Notes: generated from the letters alone by a model not told the origin. A stretch of DNA of 42,367 nucleotides from Prochlorococcus sp. AG-363-K07 (GCA_003280225.1 QCFO01000016.1:1-42367); one strand, 5' to 3'. Shown: positions 27,901 through 35,979, counted from the stretch's first letter. Numbers and translations: made by a program.

Positions 27901-28200
27901 TGTAAAGGGGGCTCTTTAAGCCCTTTTGCGAGCGTGGGCTACTTATAAACGAGAAGAGCGTCAGGAAGAGCACCTCTGTTGCATCTTGATAACTGATTAA
28001 AGAGAAATTCAGTTGATCTAATCAGTTTCCATTTTGGCTACATCCAATTCATATCAACAGGTTTCCTGTTTTGGAAGACAAGGTATTGGTCTGATGACTG
28101 CAGAATCAACTTTTAAACGAGATCAATAGATTCCTTCCCCTGAAAGCGTTTTTTTGCTGAGAAAAAATCCAATAAGGTGATTTTTTTAGAGAAATGTCAA
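27901..28200. other. Divergent intergenic region between small gene and pcb copy 2
   Basis: About 300 bases without a gene. It must contain the promoter of the leftward PHPSD-family gene. The segment around 28060-28080 (CAGGTTTCCTG) forms a short palindrome of unknown meaning. Confidence 0.35.
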
Positions 28201-28270
28201 TTCAAAAAATCAAGACCTTTAACTATTCCAACCATATGAATTGAGCAGATTGTAGTCTGCGCAGGTATTA
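28201..28270 (+). promoter_or_regulatory. pcb promoter, class A (copy 2)
   Basis: A 70-base block including AAGACCTTTAACTATTCCAA and CCATATGAATTGAGCAG, repeated upstream of copies 3 and 4 and, in part, of copy 5. The ATG lies 90 bases from the block start. TGTAGT begins 40 bases before the ATG. Regulatory role inferred from position and near-identity. Confidence 0.75.
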
Positions 28271-28290
28271 ACGCCTGCACTCTTTAAATT

Positions 28291-29346
28291 ATGCAGACCT
28301 ATGGAAATCCAGACGTGACCTACGGGTTCTGGGCTGGTAATTCTATGGTGACCAATCGCTCAGGCCGATTCATTGCCGCGCATGCTGCTCATACAGGAAT
28401 GATTTCCTTCGCAGCAGGTGCTTGCACCCTTGTGGAGTTGTCACGTTTTGATCCCTCCATCCCCATGGGGCATCAAAGCGCACTATTTCTTGCTCATTTG
28501 GCTTCTATTGGCATTGGCTTCGATGAAGCTGGCGTCTGGACAGGGGCAGGTGTTGCAACAATTGGCATTGTTCACTTGATCTTCTCCATGGTCTATGGAG
28601 CTGGTGGCCTACTCCATGCAGTCCTTTTTGATGAGGACATGCAGCAAAGTGAGGTAATTCAAGCTAGAAAGTTCAAATTGGAATGGGATAACCCAGACAA
28701 TCAGACTTTCATCCTTGGCCACCATTTGATCTTTTTTGGTGTTGCTTGTATCTGGTTTGTTGAATGGGCCAGAATTCACGGCATCTATGACCCTGCTATT
28801 GGCGCAGTACGTCAAGTCAATTACAACCTTGATTTGACTCAGATCTGGAACCATCAATTTGATTTTCTGAACATTGACAGTCTTGAGGATGTCATGGGCG
28901 GTCACGCTTTCTTGGCTTTCTTTGAGATTGGAGGTGGTGCATTCCACATTGCTACCAAGCAAATTGGTGATTACACCGAATTCAAAGGTGCAAAAGTTCT
29001 CTCTGCTGAAGCGATTCTTTCTTGGTCATTAGCAGGTATTGGCTGGATGGCTGTAGTTGCAGCTTTTTGGGCTTCAACAAACACTACTGTTTATCCAGTG
29101 GAGTGGTTTGGAGAACCGCTTAAGCTTCAATTTAGTGTTGCCCCTTATTGGATCGACACCGGAGATATCTCCGATTGCACTTCTTTCTTTGGCCATACCA
29201 CTAGAGATGCACTAGTTAATGTTCACTATGGCATCGGCTTCTTTGTTCTTCAGGGTCATCTTTGGCATGCATTGCGTGCTATGGGCTTTGATTTCAAACG
29301 CTTGTGGACTAGAACTGGGCCATACGGAGTGCCTAGAACCCTTTAA
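28291..29346 (+). CDS. pcb: Pcb chlorophyll a/b-binding antenna protein, copy 2
   Basis: A 351-residue six-helix Pcb protein with HAAHTGM, HLASIGIGFDEAGVWTG, LGHHLIFFGVACIWFVEWA, DSLEDVMGGHAFLAFFEIGG and the last-loop segment ISDCTSFFGHTTRDALVNVH. Bases 28654-28865 are identical to 31131-31342 in copy 4, a mark of gene conversion or recent duplication. It groups with copies 1 and 4 in coding sequence, but its promoter is class A. Its terminator stem (AAGCCTCGC) is like those of copies 3 and 4. Confidence 0.95.
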   Translation: MQTYGNPDVTYGFWAGNSMVTNRSGRFIAAHAAHTGMISFAAGACTLVELSRFDPSIPMGHQSALFLAHLASIGIGFDEAGVWTGAGVATIGIVHLIFSMVYGAGGLLHAVLFDEDMQQSEVIQARKFKLEWDNPDNQTFILGHHLIFFGVACIWFVEWARIHGIYDPAIGAVRQVNYNLDLTQIWNHQFDFLNIDSLEDVMGGHAFLAFFEIGGGAFHIATKQIGDYTEFKGAKVLSAEAILSWSLAGIGWMAVVAAFWASTNTTVYPVEWFGEPLKLQFSVAPYWIDTGDISDCTSFFGHTTRDALVNVHYGIGFFVLQGHLWHALRAMGFDFKRLWTRTGPYGVPRTL

Positions 29347-29409
29347 GATTGTTTGATTGGAGATTCTTTCTTTCAGAGTTGATCGAAGAATCCTTTGTAA
29401 TCAAGTTAA

Positions 29410-29439
29410 AAGCCTCGCTTTAGCGAGGCTTTTTTTTTT
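29410..29439 (+). terminator. Terminator of pcb copy 2
   Basis: AAGCCTCGC / GCGAGGCTT stem with a 4-base loop and nine T. Confidence 0.9.
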
Positions 29440-29460
29440 GCAGGTTTTCGAAAGATCTAA

Positions 29461-29530
29461 TTCAAAAAATCAAGACCTTTAACTATTCCAACCATATTAA
29501 TTGAACTAACTGTAGTGTTCGGGGCGTATT
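29461..29530 (+). promoter_or_regulatory. pcb promoter, class A (copy 3)
   Basis: Nearly identical to the class A block of copies 2 and 4 (TTCAAAAAATCAAGACCTTT, AACTATTCCAACCATAT). Block start lies 92 bases and TGTAGT 42 bases before the ATG. It begins 21 bases after the T run of the preceding terminator, so the whole intergenic space is promoter plus terminator. Confidence 0.75.
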
Positions 29531-29552
29531 TAACCTTGGGTTCTTAAAAATC

Positions 29553-30590
29553 ATGCAGACCTATGGGAATCCAGACGTCAGTTACAACTGGTGGGCTGGA
29601 AATTCTATGGTCACCAACCGCTCAGGAAGATTCATAGCAGCGCATGCTGCTCATACAGGTTTGATCTCCTTTGGTGCTGGTGCAGCCACACTCTTTGAAA
29701 TCTCTCGCTTTGATCCATCATTACCTATGGGGCAACAAGCGAATGTATTCCTACCCCATTTGGCGTCTATCGGCATTGGTTTTGATGAAGCCGGAGTCTG
29801 GACAGGTGTAGGTGTAGTAACAATAGCCATCGTCCATTTGGTCTTTTCAATGGTTTATGCGGCCGGTGGCCTTATGCATGCCGTTTATTTCGATGAGGAT
29901 ATTCAGCAAAGCAATGTTATCCAAGCTAGAAAGTTCAAATTGGAATGGGACAATCCAGACAATCAGACTTTCATTCTTGGTCATCATTTGATCTTTATGG
30001 GTGTTGCTTGTATTTGGTTTGTTGAATGGGCCAGAATTCACGGCATCTATGACCCTGCTATTGGTGCTGTACGTCAGGTCAATTACAACCTTGACTTGAG
30101 TGCAGTTTGGAACCATCAATTTGATTTCTTGTCTATTGACAGTCTTGAGGATGTCATGGGCGGTCACGCTTTCTTGGCTTTTGCTGAGATAACTGGGGGG
30201 GCTTTCCACATTGCTACTAAGCAATTTGGTGAATACACCAAATTTAAAGGGGCTGGACTTCTTTCTGCTGAATCAATTCTTTCCTTCTCACTAGGTGGAA
30301 TTGGCTTTATGGCGATTGTTGCAGCTTTCTGGTGTGCAACTAATACCACTGTTTACCCAACAGAATGGTATGGAGAGCCTTTGATTCAGAAATTTGTGAT
30401 CGCTCCAGGTTGGGTTGATTCAGTAGACCTTAGTGGTGGTGAAGCATTTGGGCATTCTTCTAGAGCCTATTTGGCCAATTTTCACTATACGGTTGGATTC
30501 TTTGCCCTTCAAGGACACCTTTGGCATGCTCTTCGTTCAATGGGATTTAATTTCAAGGATCTCCGGAATACATTCGCTGTAGCCAGTTGA
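29553..30590 (+). CDS. pcb: Pcb chlorophyll a/b-binding antenna protein, copy 3
   Basis: A 345-residue Pcb, the shortest of the six. It has the common VIQARKFKLEWDNPDNQ and GHHLIFMGVACIWFVEWA segments, but switches to AFAEITGGAFHIATKQFGEY and TKFKGAGLLSAES, which place it with copies 5 and 6. The final loop (APGWVDSVDLSGGEAFGHSS) is distinct. Bases 30324-30382 are identical to 31539-31597 of copy 4, although the flanking sequence differs. This is best explained by local sequence exchange. Confidence 0.95.
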   Translation: MQTYGNPDVSYNWWAGNSMVTNRSGRFIAAHAAHTGLISFGAGAATLFEISRFDPSLPMGQQANVFLPHLASIGIGFDEAGVWTGVGVVTIAIVHLVFSMVYAAGGLMHAVYFDEDIQQSNVIQARKFKLEWDNPDNQTFILGHHLIFMGVACIWFVEWARIHGIYDPAIGAVRQVNYNLDLSAVWNHQFDFLSIDSLEDVMGGHAFLAFAEITGGAFHIATKQFGEYTKFKGAGLLSAESILSFSLGGIGFMAIVAAFWCATNTTVYPTEWYGEPLIQKFVIAPGWVDSVDLSGGEAFGHSSRAYLANFHYTVGFFALQGHLWHALRSMGFNFKDLRNTFAVAS

Positions 30591-30622
30591 ATAGACCGGG
30601 GTTTTAACTAATTACAATTCTC

Positions 30623-30651
30623 AAGCCTCGTCATAAAGACGGGGCTTTTTT
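30623..30651 (+). terminator. Terminator of pcb copy 3
   Basis: AAGCCTCGTC / GACGGGGCTT stem (one G-T pair) with a 5-base loop and a T run. Confidence 0.85.
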
Positions 30652-30676
30652 GTTTCCGAATTTAAGGGAATTGGAA

Positions 30677-30746
30677 TTCAAAAAATCAAGACCTCTAACT
30701 ATTCCAACCATATGAATTGAGCAGATTGTAGTGTTCAGAGCGTATT
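30677..30746 (+). promoter_or_regulatory. pcb promoter, class A (copy 4)
   Basis: Class A block with one change in the first segment (AAGACCTCTAACTATTCCAA). Starts 91 bases before the ATG, with TGTAGT at 41 bases. Confidence 0.75.
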
Positions 30747-30767
30747 GCCTAATTTTGACTCTTAATT

Positions 30768-31820
30768 ATGCAGACCTATGGAAATCCAGACGTCGCCTAC
30801 GGGTGGTGGGTTGGTAACTCAATGGTCACCAACCGCTCAGGCCGATTCATAGCCTCGCATGCTGCGCATACAGGTTTGATTGCTTTCGCGGCTGGTGCAA
30901 ACACCCTTTGGGAGTTTGCACGCTATGACCCTTCCTTGCCAATGGGGCATCAAACCTCAATAAGTCTTGCTCATTTGGCATCTATCGGCATTGGCTTCGA
31001 TGAAGCTGGCGTCTGGACAGGTGCAGGTGTTGTGACAATAGCTATTCTCCATCTGATTTTGTCGATGGTCTATGGAGCTGGTGGTCTGCTTCACGCTGTG
31101 GCATTTGATGCAGACATCCAAGAAAGCTCAGTAATTCAAGCTAGAAAGTTCAAATTGGAATGGGATAACCCAGACAATCAGACTTTCATCCTTGGCCACC
31201 ATTTGATCTTTTTTGGTGTTGCTTGTATCTGGTTTGTTGAATGGGCCAGAATTCACGGCATCTATGACCCTGCTATTGGCGCAGTACGTCAAGTCAATTA
31301 CAACCTTGATTTGACTCAGATCTGGAACCATCAATTTGATTTCTTGGCTATTGACAGTCTTGAGGATGTCATGGGCGGTCACGCTTTCTTGGCTTTCTTT
31401 GAAATTGGAGGTGGTGCATTCCACATTGCTACCAAGCAAATTGGTGATTACACCAATTTCAAAGGTGCAAAGGTTCTCTCTGCTGAAGCGATTCTTTCTT
31501 GGTCATTAGCAGGTATTGGCTGGATGGCAATTATTGCTGCTTTCTGGTGTGCAACTAATACCACTGTTTACCCAACAGAATGGTATGGAGAGCCTTTAGC
31601 TCTTAAGTTTGGCCTTGCTCCTTATTGGATTGACACTGTTGATCTAGGAGACAGTGCTCACACAACTCGTGCCTGGCTTACCAATGTTCACTACTACCTA
31701 GGCTTTTTCTACATTCAAGGTCACTTATGGCATGCATTGCGTGCTATGGGCTTTGATTTTAAGAGGCTTAAGGATGTTGAATTTGGTCCACATGGAAGGG
31801 CTCCAGCTCTTAATGATTGA
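30768..31820 (+). CDS. pcb: Pcb chlorophyll a/b-binding antenna protein, copy 4
   Basis: A 350-residue Pcb. Its middle is almost the same as copy 2 (212 identical bases from 31131). A later block, 31539-31597, is identical to copy 3. The section AWLTNVHYYLGFFYIQGHLW and the preceding EPLALKFG resemble copy 1. The gene therefore looks like a mosaic of its neighbours. The last loop is shortened (TVDLGDSAHTTRAW). It has a class A promoter and an AAGCCTCGC-type terminator. Confidence 0.95.
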   Translation: MQTYGNPDVAYGWWVGNSMVTNRSGRFIASHAAHTGLIAFAAGANTLWEFARYDPSLPMGHQTSISLAHLASIGIGFDEAGVWTGAGVVTIAILHLILSMVYGAGGLLHAVAFDADIQESSVIQARKFKLEWDNPDNQTFILGHHLIFFGVACIWFVEWARIHGIYDPAIGAVRQVNYNLDLTQIWNHQFDFLAIDSLEDVMGGHAFLAFFEIGGGAFHIATKQIGDYTNFKGAKVLSAEAILSWSLAGIGWMAIIAAFWCATNTTVYPTEWYGEPLALKFGLAPYWIDTVDLGDSAHTTRAWLTNVHYYLGFFYIQGHLWHALRAMGFDFKRLKDVEFGPHGRAPALND

Positions 31821-32190
31821 ATCTGAACGATTCATAGGAGACTTTTAATTAGAGTTTTCTGGATTAACTGCTAAGAAGCCTCGCCATTAAAGCGAGGCTT
31901 TTTTTTGTGTTTTTTCGCTTTTATCCGAGAAAATGGGTTGAAAATTTTATTTTCAGGATGATTCCAAGAAAAATTTGTAAGATTTACCAATTTCATGTGC
32001 TAGTGAAGTTGGAACGAGATTTCGGTTGATTGTTTTAGGTGATGAGAGGCTCTCTCGTTTGTAAGAACCCTTTGCCAGCAGCTGTTCTCAAGGATCTGTT
32101 CTCGCCTGGTTAGGACTTTGGGATCTTGATACGGCTAATGAATTTCGGTCTTCAGGAGCGAAATAAGCAACATGAGCAATGCTTTCTAAA
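31821..32190. other. Intergenic region between pcb 4 and 5
   Basis: About 370 bases containing the copy 4 terminator and then roughly 280 bases with no ORF and no similarity I can see to the other intergenic regions. It is longer than the spacers between copies 2, 3 and 4. Confidence 0.4.
31876..31906 (+). terminator. Terminator of pcb copy 4
   Basis: AAGCCTCGC / GCGAGGCTT stem identical to that of copy 2, with a 7-base loop and eight T. Confidence 0.9.
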
Positions 32191-32251
32191 TAAAGACCTT
32201 TAACTATTCCGCGCATATCAATTGAGCAGCTTGTAGTGTTCGGAGGTTATT
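32191..32251 (+). promoter_or_regulatory. pcb promoter, class A, diverged (copy 5)
   Basis: Shares AAGACCTTTAACTATTCC and ATTGAGCAGCTTGTAGTGTT with copies 2 to 4, but lacks the leading TTCAAAAAATC and differs in the centre (GCGCATATCA). Distance from AAGACC to the ATG is 81 bases against 79 in copy 2, so the geometry is preserved. Confidence 0.7.
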
Positions 32252-32273
32252 TTGCATTTATCAGCTAAAAATC

Positions 32274-33362
32274 ATGCAGACCTATGGAAATCCAGAGGTC
32301 ACCTACGGGTGGTGGGCTGGTAATTCTGTGGTCACCAACCGCTCAGGCCGATTCATCGCCTCTCATGTAGGTCACACTGGATTAATTTGCTTCGCGGCTG
32401 GTGGTAGCACCCTTTGGGAGCTTGCACGTTTTGACCCCTCTCTACCCATGGGGCATCAGAGCTCACTATTCCTTGCACATTTGGCCTCCATTGGTATTGG
32501 CTTCGATGAAGCTGGAGTATGGACTGGAGTAGGTGTTGCATCAATCGCTATCGTCCACCTAGTTTTTTCCATGGTTTATGGAGCAGGTGGACTATTGCAT
32601 GCTGTTCTGTTTGAAGAAGATGTCCAAAACAGTTCAGTTATTCAAGCCAAGAAATTCAAGCTCGATTGGAAAGACCCAGACAATCAGACTTTCATCCTTG
32701 GTCATCATTTGATCTTTATGGGTGTCGCATGTGTCTGGTTTGTTGAATGGGCCAGAATTCACGGCATCTATGACCCTGTCTTAGAAGGCGTACGTCAGGT
32801 TAATTACAACCTTGACCTGTCAATGATTTGGCAACGTCAGTTTGACTTCCTAGAGATTGATAGTCTTGAAGACGTCATGGGTGGTCATGCTTTCTTGGGT
32901 TTTGCAGAGATTACTGGTGGTGCATTCCACATCATCGCAGGGTCTACTCCATGGCAAACAAAACGTCTTGGAGAATTCAGCAAATTCAAAGGAGCAGAAC
33001 TTCTTTCGGCTGAGGCAGTACTTTCTTGGTCATTAGCTGGTATTGGTTGGATGGCAATTGTTGCAGCTTTCTGGTGTGCATCAAATACAACTGTTTACCC
33101 TGAATCTTGGTACGGAGAGGTACTTGAATTTAAGTTTTCAGTAGCTCCTTATTGGGTAGATACTGGTGATCTCTCTGATAGCTCAGCGTTCTGGGGCCAT
33201 AGCACTAGAGCTGCGTTATCCAATGTCCATTATTACTTAGGCTTCTTTTTCCTTCAGGGGCATTTCTTCCACGCTCTGCGTGCATTGGGATTCAATTTCA
33301 AGAATGTACCAAGCGCTATAGGAAACCAGAAGGCTTCTAACATCATTACTATTGATGGCTAA
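32274..33362 (+). CDS. pcb: Pcb chlorophyll a/b-binding antenna protein, copy 5
   Basis: A 362-residue Pcb with SHVGHTGLICFAAGGSTLWE, shared with copy 6. It has a seven-residue expansion in the loop after AEITGGAFHI (IAGSTPWQTKRLGEF where the others have ATKQ-GEY). It also replaces the common NHQFDFL with RQFDFLEIDSLEDV, and KLEWDN with KLDWKDPDNQ. These changes suggest a specialised copy, perhaps bound to a different photosystem or induced under stress, but that is inference. The promoter is diverged class A and the terminator stem differs (ACCTCG). Confidence 0.95.
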   Translation: MQTYGNPEVTYGWWAGNSVVTNRSGRFIASHVGHTGLICFAAGGSTLWELARFDPSLPMGHQSSLFLAHLASIGIGFDEAGVWTGVGVASIAIVHLVFSMVYGAGGLLHAVLFEEDVQNSSVIQAKKFKLDWKDPDNQTFILGHHLIFMGVACVWFVEWARIHGIYDPVLEGVRQVNYNLDLSMIWQRQFDFLEIDSLEDVMGGHAFLGFAEITGGAFHIIAGSTPWQTKRLGEFSKFKGAELLSAEAVLSWSLAGIGWMAIVAAFWCASNTTVYPESWYGEVLEFKFSVAPYWVDTGDLSDSSAFWGHSTRAALSNVHYYLGFFFLQGHFFHALRALGFNFKNVPSAIGNQKASNIITIDG

Positions 33363-33618
33363 GTTTTAAGGCCTTTGGTTCTTTCTCAAAAAGAATGAAC
33401 ACGCACCAAGTTTTCCTAACCTCGTCATTCCGGCGAGGTTTTTTTTTGTCTCTCTTTGTCTTGCTTTTTAAAAGAATTAATCAAGCATTAGTTTTTATTT
33501 TGATTGGCTCAATGGAAAATTATCGAGCGCCAATCTCCAAGATCGCAGTCCCTGATAGCGATAAGAGATAGTAAGAACCCCTGTTTTTTTATTTGTTTTT
33601 TGGTGTTTAAGACCTTAT
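33363..33618. other. Intergenic region between pcb 5 and 6
   Basis: Holds the copy 5 terminator and about 170 further bases with no ORF. The final part leads into the class B promoter element. Confidence 0.4.
33418..33447 (+). terminator. Terminator of pcb copy 5
   Basis: AACCTCG / CGAGGTT stem with a 9-base loop and nine T. Confidence 0.85.
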
Positions 33619-33700
33619 AAGTAAAACCCTTATGCCACAGACCTTTTCGGATGCTAAACCGCTTCGCGCGCAAGGCTCCTTTTCATTGTAGTGTCCTTTC
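33619..33700 (+). promoter_or_regulatory. pcb promoter, class B (sixth copy)
   Basis: AAGTAAAACCCTTATGCCAC and AGACCTTTTCGGATGCT match the element of the first pcb gene, 7.5 kb away. Next comes a GC-rich section (CCGCTTCGCGCGC), then TTGTAGTGTCC with TGTAGT 38 bases before the ATG. Confidence 0.65.
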
Positions 33701-33724
33701 GTTTCGCGCCTTGAACTCTTAATT

Positions 33725-34783
33725 ATGCAGACCTACGGAAACCCAGACGTCACCTACGGGTGGTGGGTTGGTAATTCTGTGGTGACCAACCGCGCTGGCC
33801 GATTCATTGGCGCGCATGTAGGGCATACAGGATTGATTTGCCTCGCGGCTGGTGGAAGCACCCTTTGGGAGCTTGCACGTTTTGACCCTTCTATTCCTAT
33901 GGGTCATCAAAGCTCGATATTCTTGGCTCACTTGGCTTCTCTAGGCATCGGATTCGATGAGGCTGGTGTTTGGACTGGAGCAGGTGTTGCCACAATTGCG
34001 ACTTTCCACTTGATTTTCGCAATGGTCTATGGGGGGGCTGCTTTATTGCATTCACTTCTATTTGATCCAGATTTGAAGAGTGGTCCTATTGGTCGTGTTG
34101 ATAAGTTCAAGTTGGAATGGGATAACCCTGACAACCAGACTTTTATCCTCGGCCATCATTTGATCTTCTTAGGTGTTGCATGCATCTGGTTTGTCGAATG
34201 GGCCAGGATCCACGGGATTTATGACCCTGCCATTGGTGAGGTTCGCCAGGTTTTCCCTGGATATGGAGATTTTGGAAGGATATGGAGTCATCAATTTGAC
34301 TTCCTTTCAATAGATAGTCTTGAAGAAGTAATGGAAGGCCATGCTTTCCTGGCTTTTGTAGAGATAACAGGTGGAGCCTTCCACATCGCCACAAGACAAT
34401 TTGGTGAATACACCAAGTTCAAGGGTGCAGGTTTGCTTTCAGCAGAAGCTGTTCTTTCTTGGTCCTTAGCAGGCCTTGGTTGGATGGGAATTATTGTTGC
34501 CTTTTGGGCTGCGCAAAACACCACTGTTTATCCAATTGATTGGTATGGAGAGCCTTTAGCCTTCAAGTTTGGAATCTCACCTTACTGGGCTGATACAGGC
34601 AACATTTCCGATTGCAAATACTTCTTGGGCCATACTTCTCGTGCTGCCCTGGTTAATGTCCAATATTATTTTGGATTCTTCTGTATTCAGGGTCACTTAT
34701 GGCATGCTCTAAGAGCATCTGGTTTTGACTTTAGAAGGATTCCTCAGTCTTTGACTGACTTAAGTACCTCATCTTCTGACTAA
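33725..34783 (+). CDS. pcb: Pcb chlorophyll a/b-binding antenna protein, copy 6
   Basis: A 352-residue Pcb, the most divergent in the middle. The segment NYNLDLTQIW of the others is replaced by FPGYGDFGRIW, and GGHAF by EEVMEGHAFLAFVEITGG. The loop before helix 4 reads DPDLKSGPIGRVDKFKLEW. It groups with copies 3 and 5 by GAGLLSAEAVLSWSLAGLG. The promoter is class B, as for copy 1. The distinct loop may mark a different photosystem partner. Known work on other strains shows that some Pcb proteins serve photosystem I and others photosystem II. Confidence 0.95.
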   Translation: MQTYGNPDVTYGWWVGNSVVTNRAGRFIGAHVGHTGLICLAAGGSTLWELARFDPSIPMGHQSSIFLAHLASLGIGFDEAGVWTGAGVATIATFHLIFAMVYGGAALLHSLLFDPDLKSGPIGRVDKFKLEWDNPDNQTFILGHHLIFLGVACIWFVEWARIHGIYDPAIGEVRQVFPGYGDFGRIWSHQFDFLSIDSLEEVMEGHAFLAFVEITGGAFHIATRQFGEYTKFKGAGLLSAEAVLSWSLAGLGWMGIIVAFWAAQNTTVYPIDWYGEPLAFKFGISPYWADTGNISDCKYFLGHTSRAALVNVQYYFGFFCIQGHLWHALRASGFDFRRIPQSLTDLSTSSSD

Positions 34784-35635
34784 ATAGAATCTTTGCAATT
34801 AGGGTCGAATGACTTTTTGATTGCTTTAGAGGTTATTAAAACCCGCATTAATGCGGGTTTTTTTATTGTAAATGCACCCAATTTGTATTTTTAATATTTT
34901 AGGGCTTAATTTTTTATCCTTGCTCTTTAGTTGGATGTAGGTAGCATATAGGTTCAATCTTAATATTGGAAAATTATTTTCACCTAATCATTTATATGGC
35001 CTCATTGCTGCTCTTTTCCTTGAGATATTGGTTGCCTGAAATTTATATTTCATAGGGAATGTAATCAGCTATTGATATAGAAAGGTAAGACAAATGAAGG
35101 GATCTATTAATACTATCTTCTTCGTAGACCCTTATCCAGCAAGCTTTTTGATTTTCCAAATTTAAAAGCAAATCCGATTAATGCCATTATTTATTTTTCT
35201 TCTGGCAATCGACTGTATACCTGCTTCTTGTGTTGTGAGGGTATCGTTAATTCATTTTTTCTGAGGTTGATATATTGGAGGTATTTGTTTGTTCTTCATT
35301 TTGCAATTGGTCTATCTGTTTAGAGTATATATAAATGCTGTTAGGTGCATTATGGATGGCAGTATTTTTAGATTGCTAGCCGTTTGAAGGGCATCTGGCT
35401 TTAGGTGGCTTCTTTTAGAGTGTTTTTGTTCTTTATCGGATGGAATCAAATTACAAGAGAAGATTTGACCTTTCTTTCAATGATTCGATCCCATCTCAGT
35501 GTTCTTAGGGCTTGAAAGGACAGACCTTTAGAAAGATTTGACAGCATTTACACTCAAGTTTGTAACGATCTCAGGCAAAGCTGTTTGACTCACTCGTTGT
35601 TCGGCTATTAATAAGCCGATTTATGTTTTGCTCTG
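34784..35635. other. Long non-coding region after the pcb array
   Basis: About 850 AT-rich bases with only the copy 6 terminator recognisable. A 23-codon ORF at 35094 is too short to support. The last 100 bases (35560-35635) probably hold the promoter of the PHPSD-family gene that follows. Confidence 0.4.
34838..34864 (+). terminator. Terminator of pcb copy 6
   Basis: Perfect palindrome ACCCGCATTAATGCGGGT flanked by A and T runs. It could work on both strands. Confidence 0.9.
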
Positions 35636-35953
35636 ATGGATTTAATCCACATTCTTGATTTTGCAGCTCAGCTGCCGCATCCATCTGATCTAGGCTTGGT
35701 TAAGCCAAGCAATGGTTTGTCTATAGTTCCTGCAATTTTTGGTTTAATTGCTTTTTTTCAGGTAGCAAACTTTTTCTGGTATGCCCGTGAGGATAATGAG
35801 CCAAAGGCAGGATGGGGCCTAGATTCTGATGCTCCAGCTTTTAGCTATCGCTGGAAACAATTTATTGGTGTTCAAATCTTGGTAATTATTGTGGCAAGTT
35901 CAGTGATCCTTGCAGGACCAGAAAAAATATTTTTCCCACTAGGTCTTAGATAG
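35636..35953 (+). CDS. Small membrane protein, PHPSD family, copy 2 (long form)
   Basis: A 105-residue protein starting MDLIHILDFAAQLPHPSDLG and LVKPSNG, then a first helix (about 28-47, SIVPAIFGLIAFFQVANFFW), the loop YAREDNEPKAGW and a second helix (about 78-97, VQILVIIVASSVILAG). The second helix is absent from the two short relatives. The YAR motif after helix 1 is shared with copy 3. Family unknown. The terminator follows 27 bases after the stop. Location after six antenna genes suggests, but does not show, a role in the thylakoid membrane. Confidence 0.85.
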   Translation: MDLIHILDFAAQLPHPSDLGLVKPSNGLSIVPAIFGLIAFFQVANFFWYAREDNEPKAGWGLDSDAPAFSYRWKQFIGVQILVIIVASSVILAGPEKIFFPLGLR

Positions 35954-35979
35954 TCCGAAAGTGGCATTAATTGGAAGAG

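Noticed and set aside
28060-28080. Short palindrome CAGGTTTCCTG near pcb copy 2
   Set aside because: Too short to be distinguishable from chance in AT-rich DNA, and no second copy in the other promoters.
28609-31439. Similar minus-strand ORFs inside pcb copies 2, 3 and 4
   Set aside because: They recur only because the underlying pcb DNA is nearly identical; no starts or signals support translation.
26173-34783. Tandem pcb copies as an assembly artefact
   Set aside because: Copies differ in loops, promoters and spacers along their length, so they are real distinct genes.
35094-35165. 23-codon ORF in the region after pcb copy 6
   Set aside because: Too short, no ribosome site and no helix or conservation signal.
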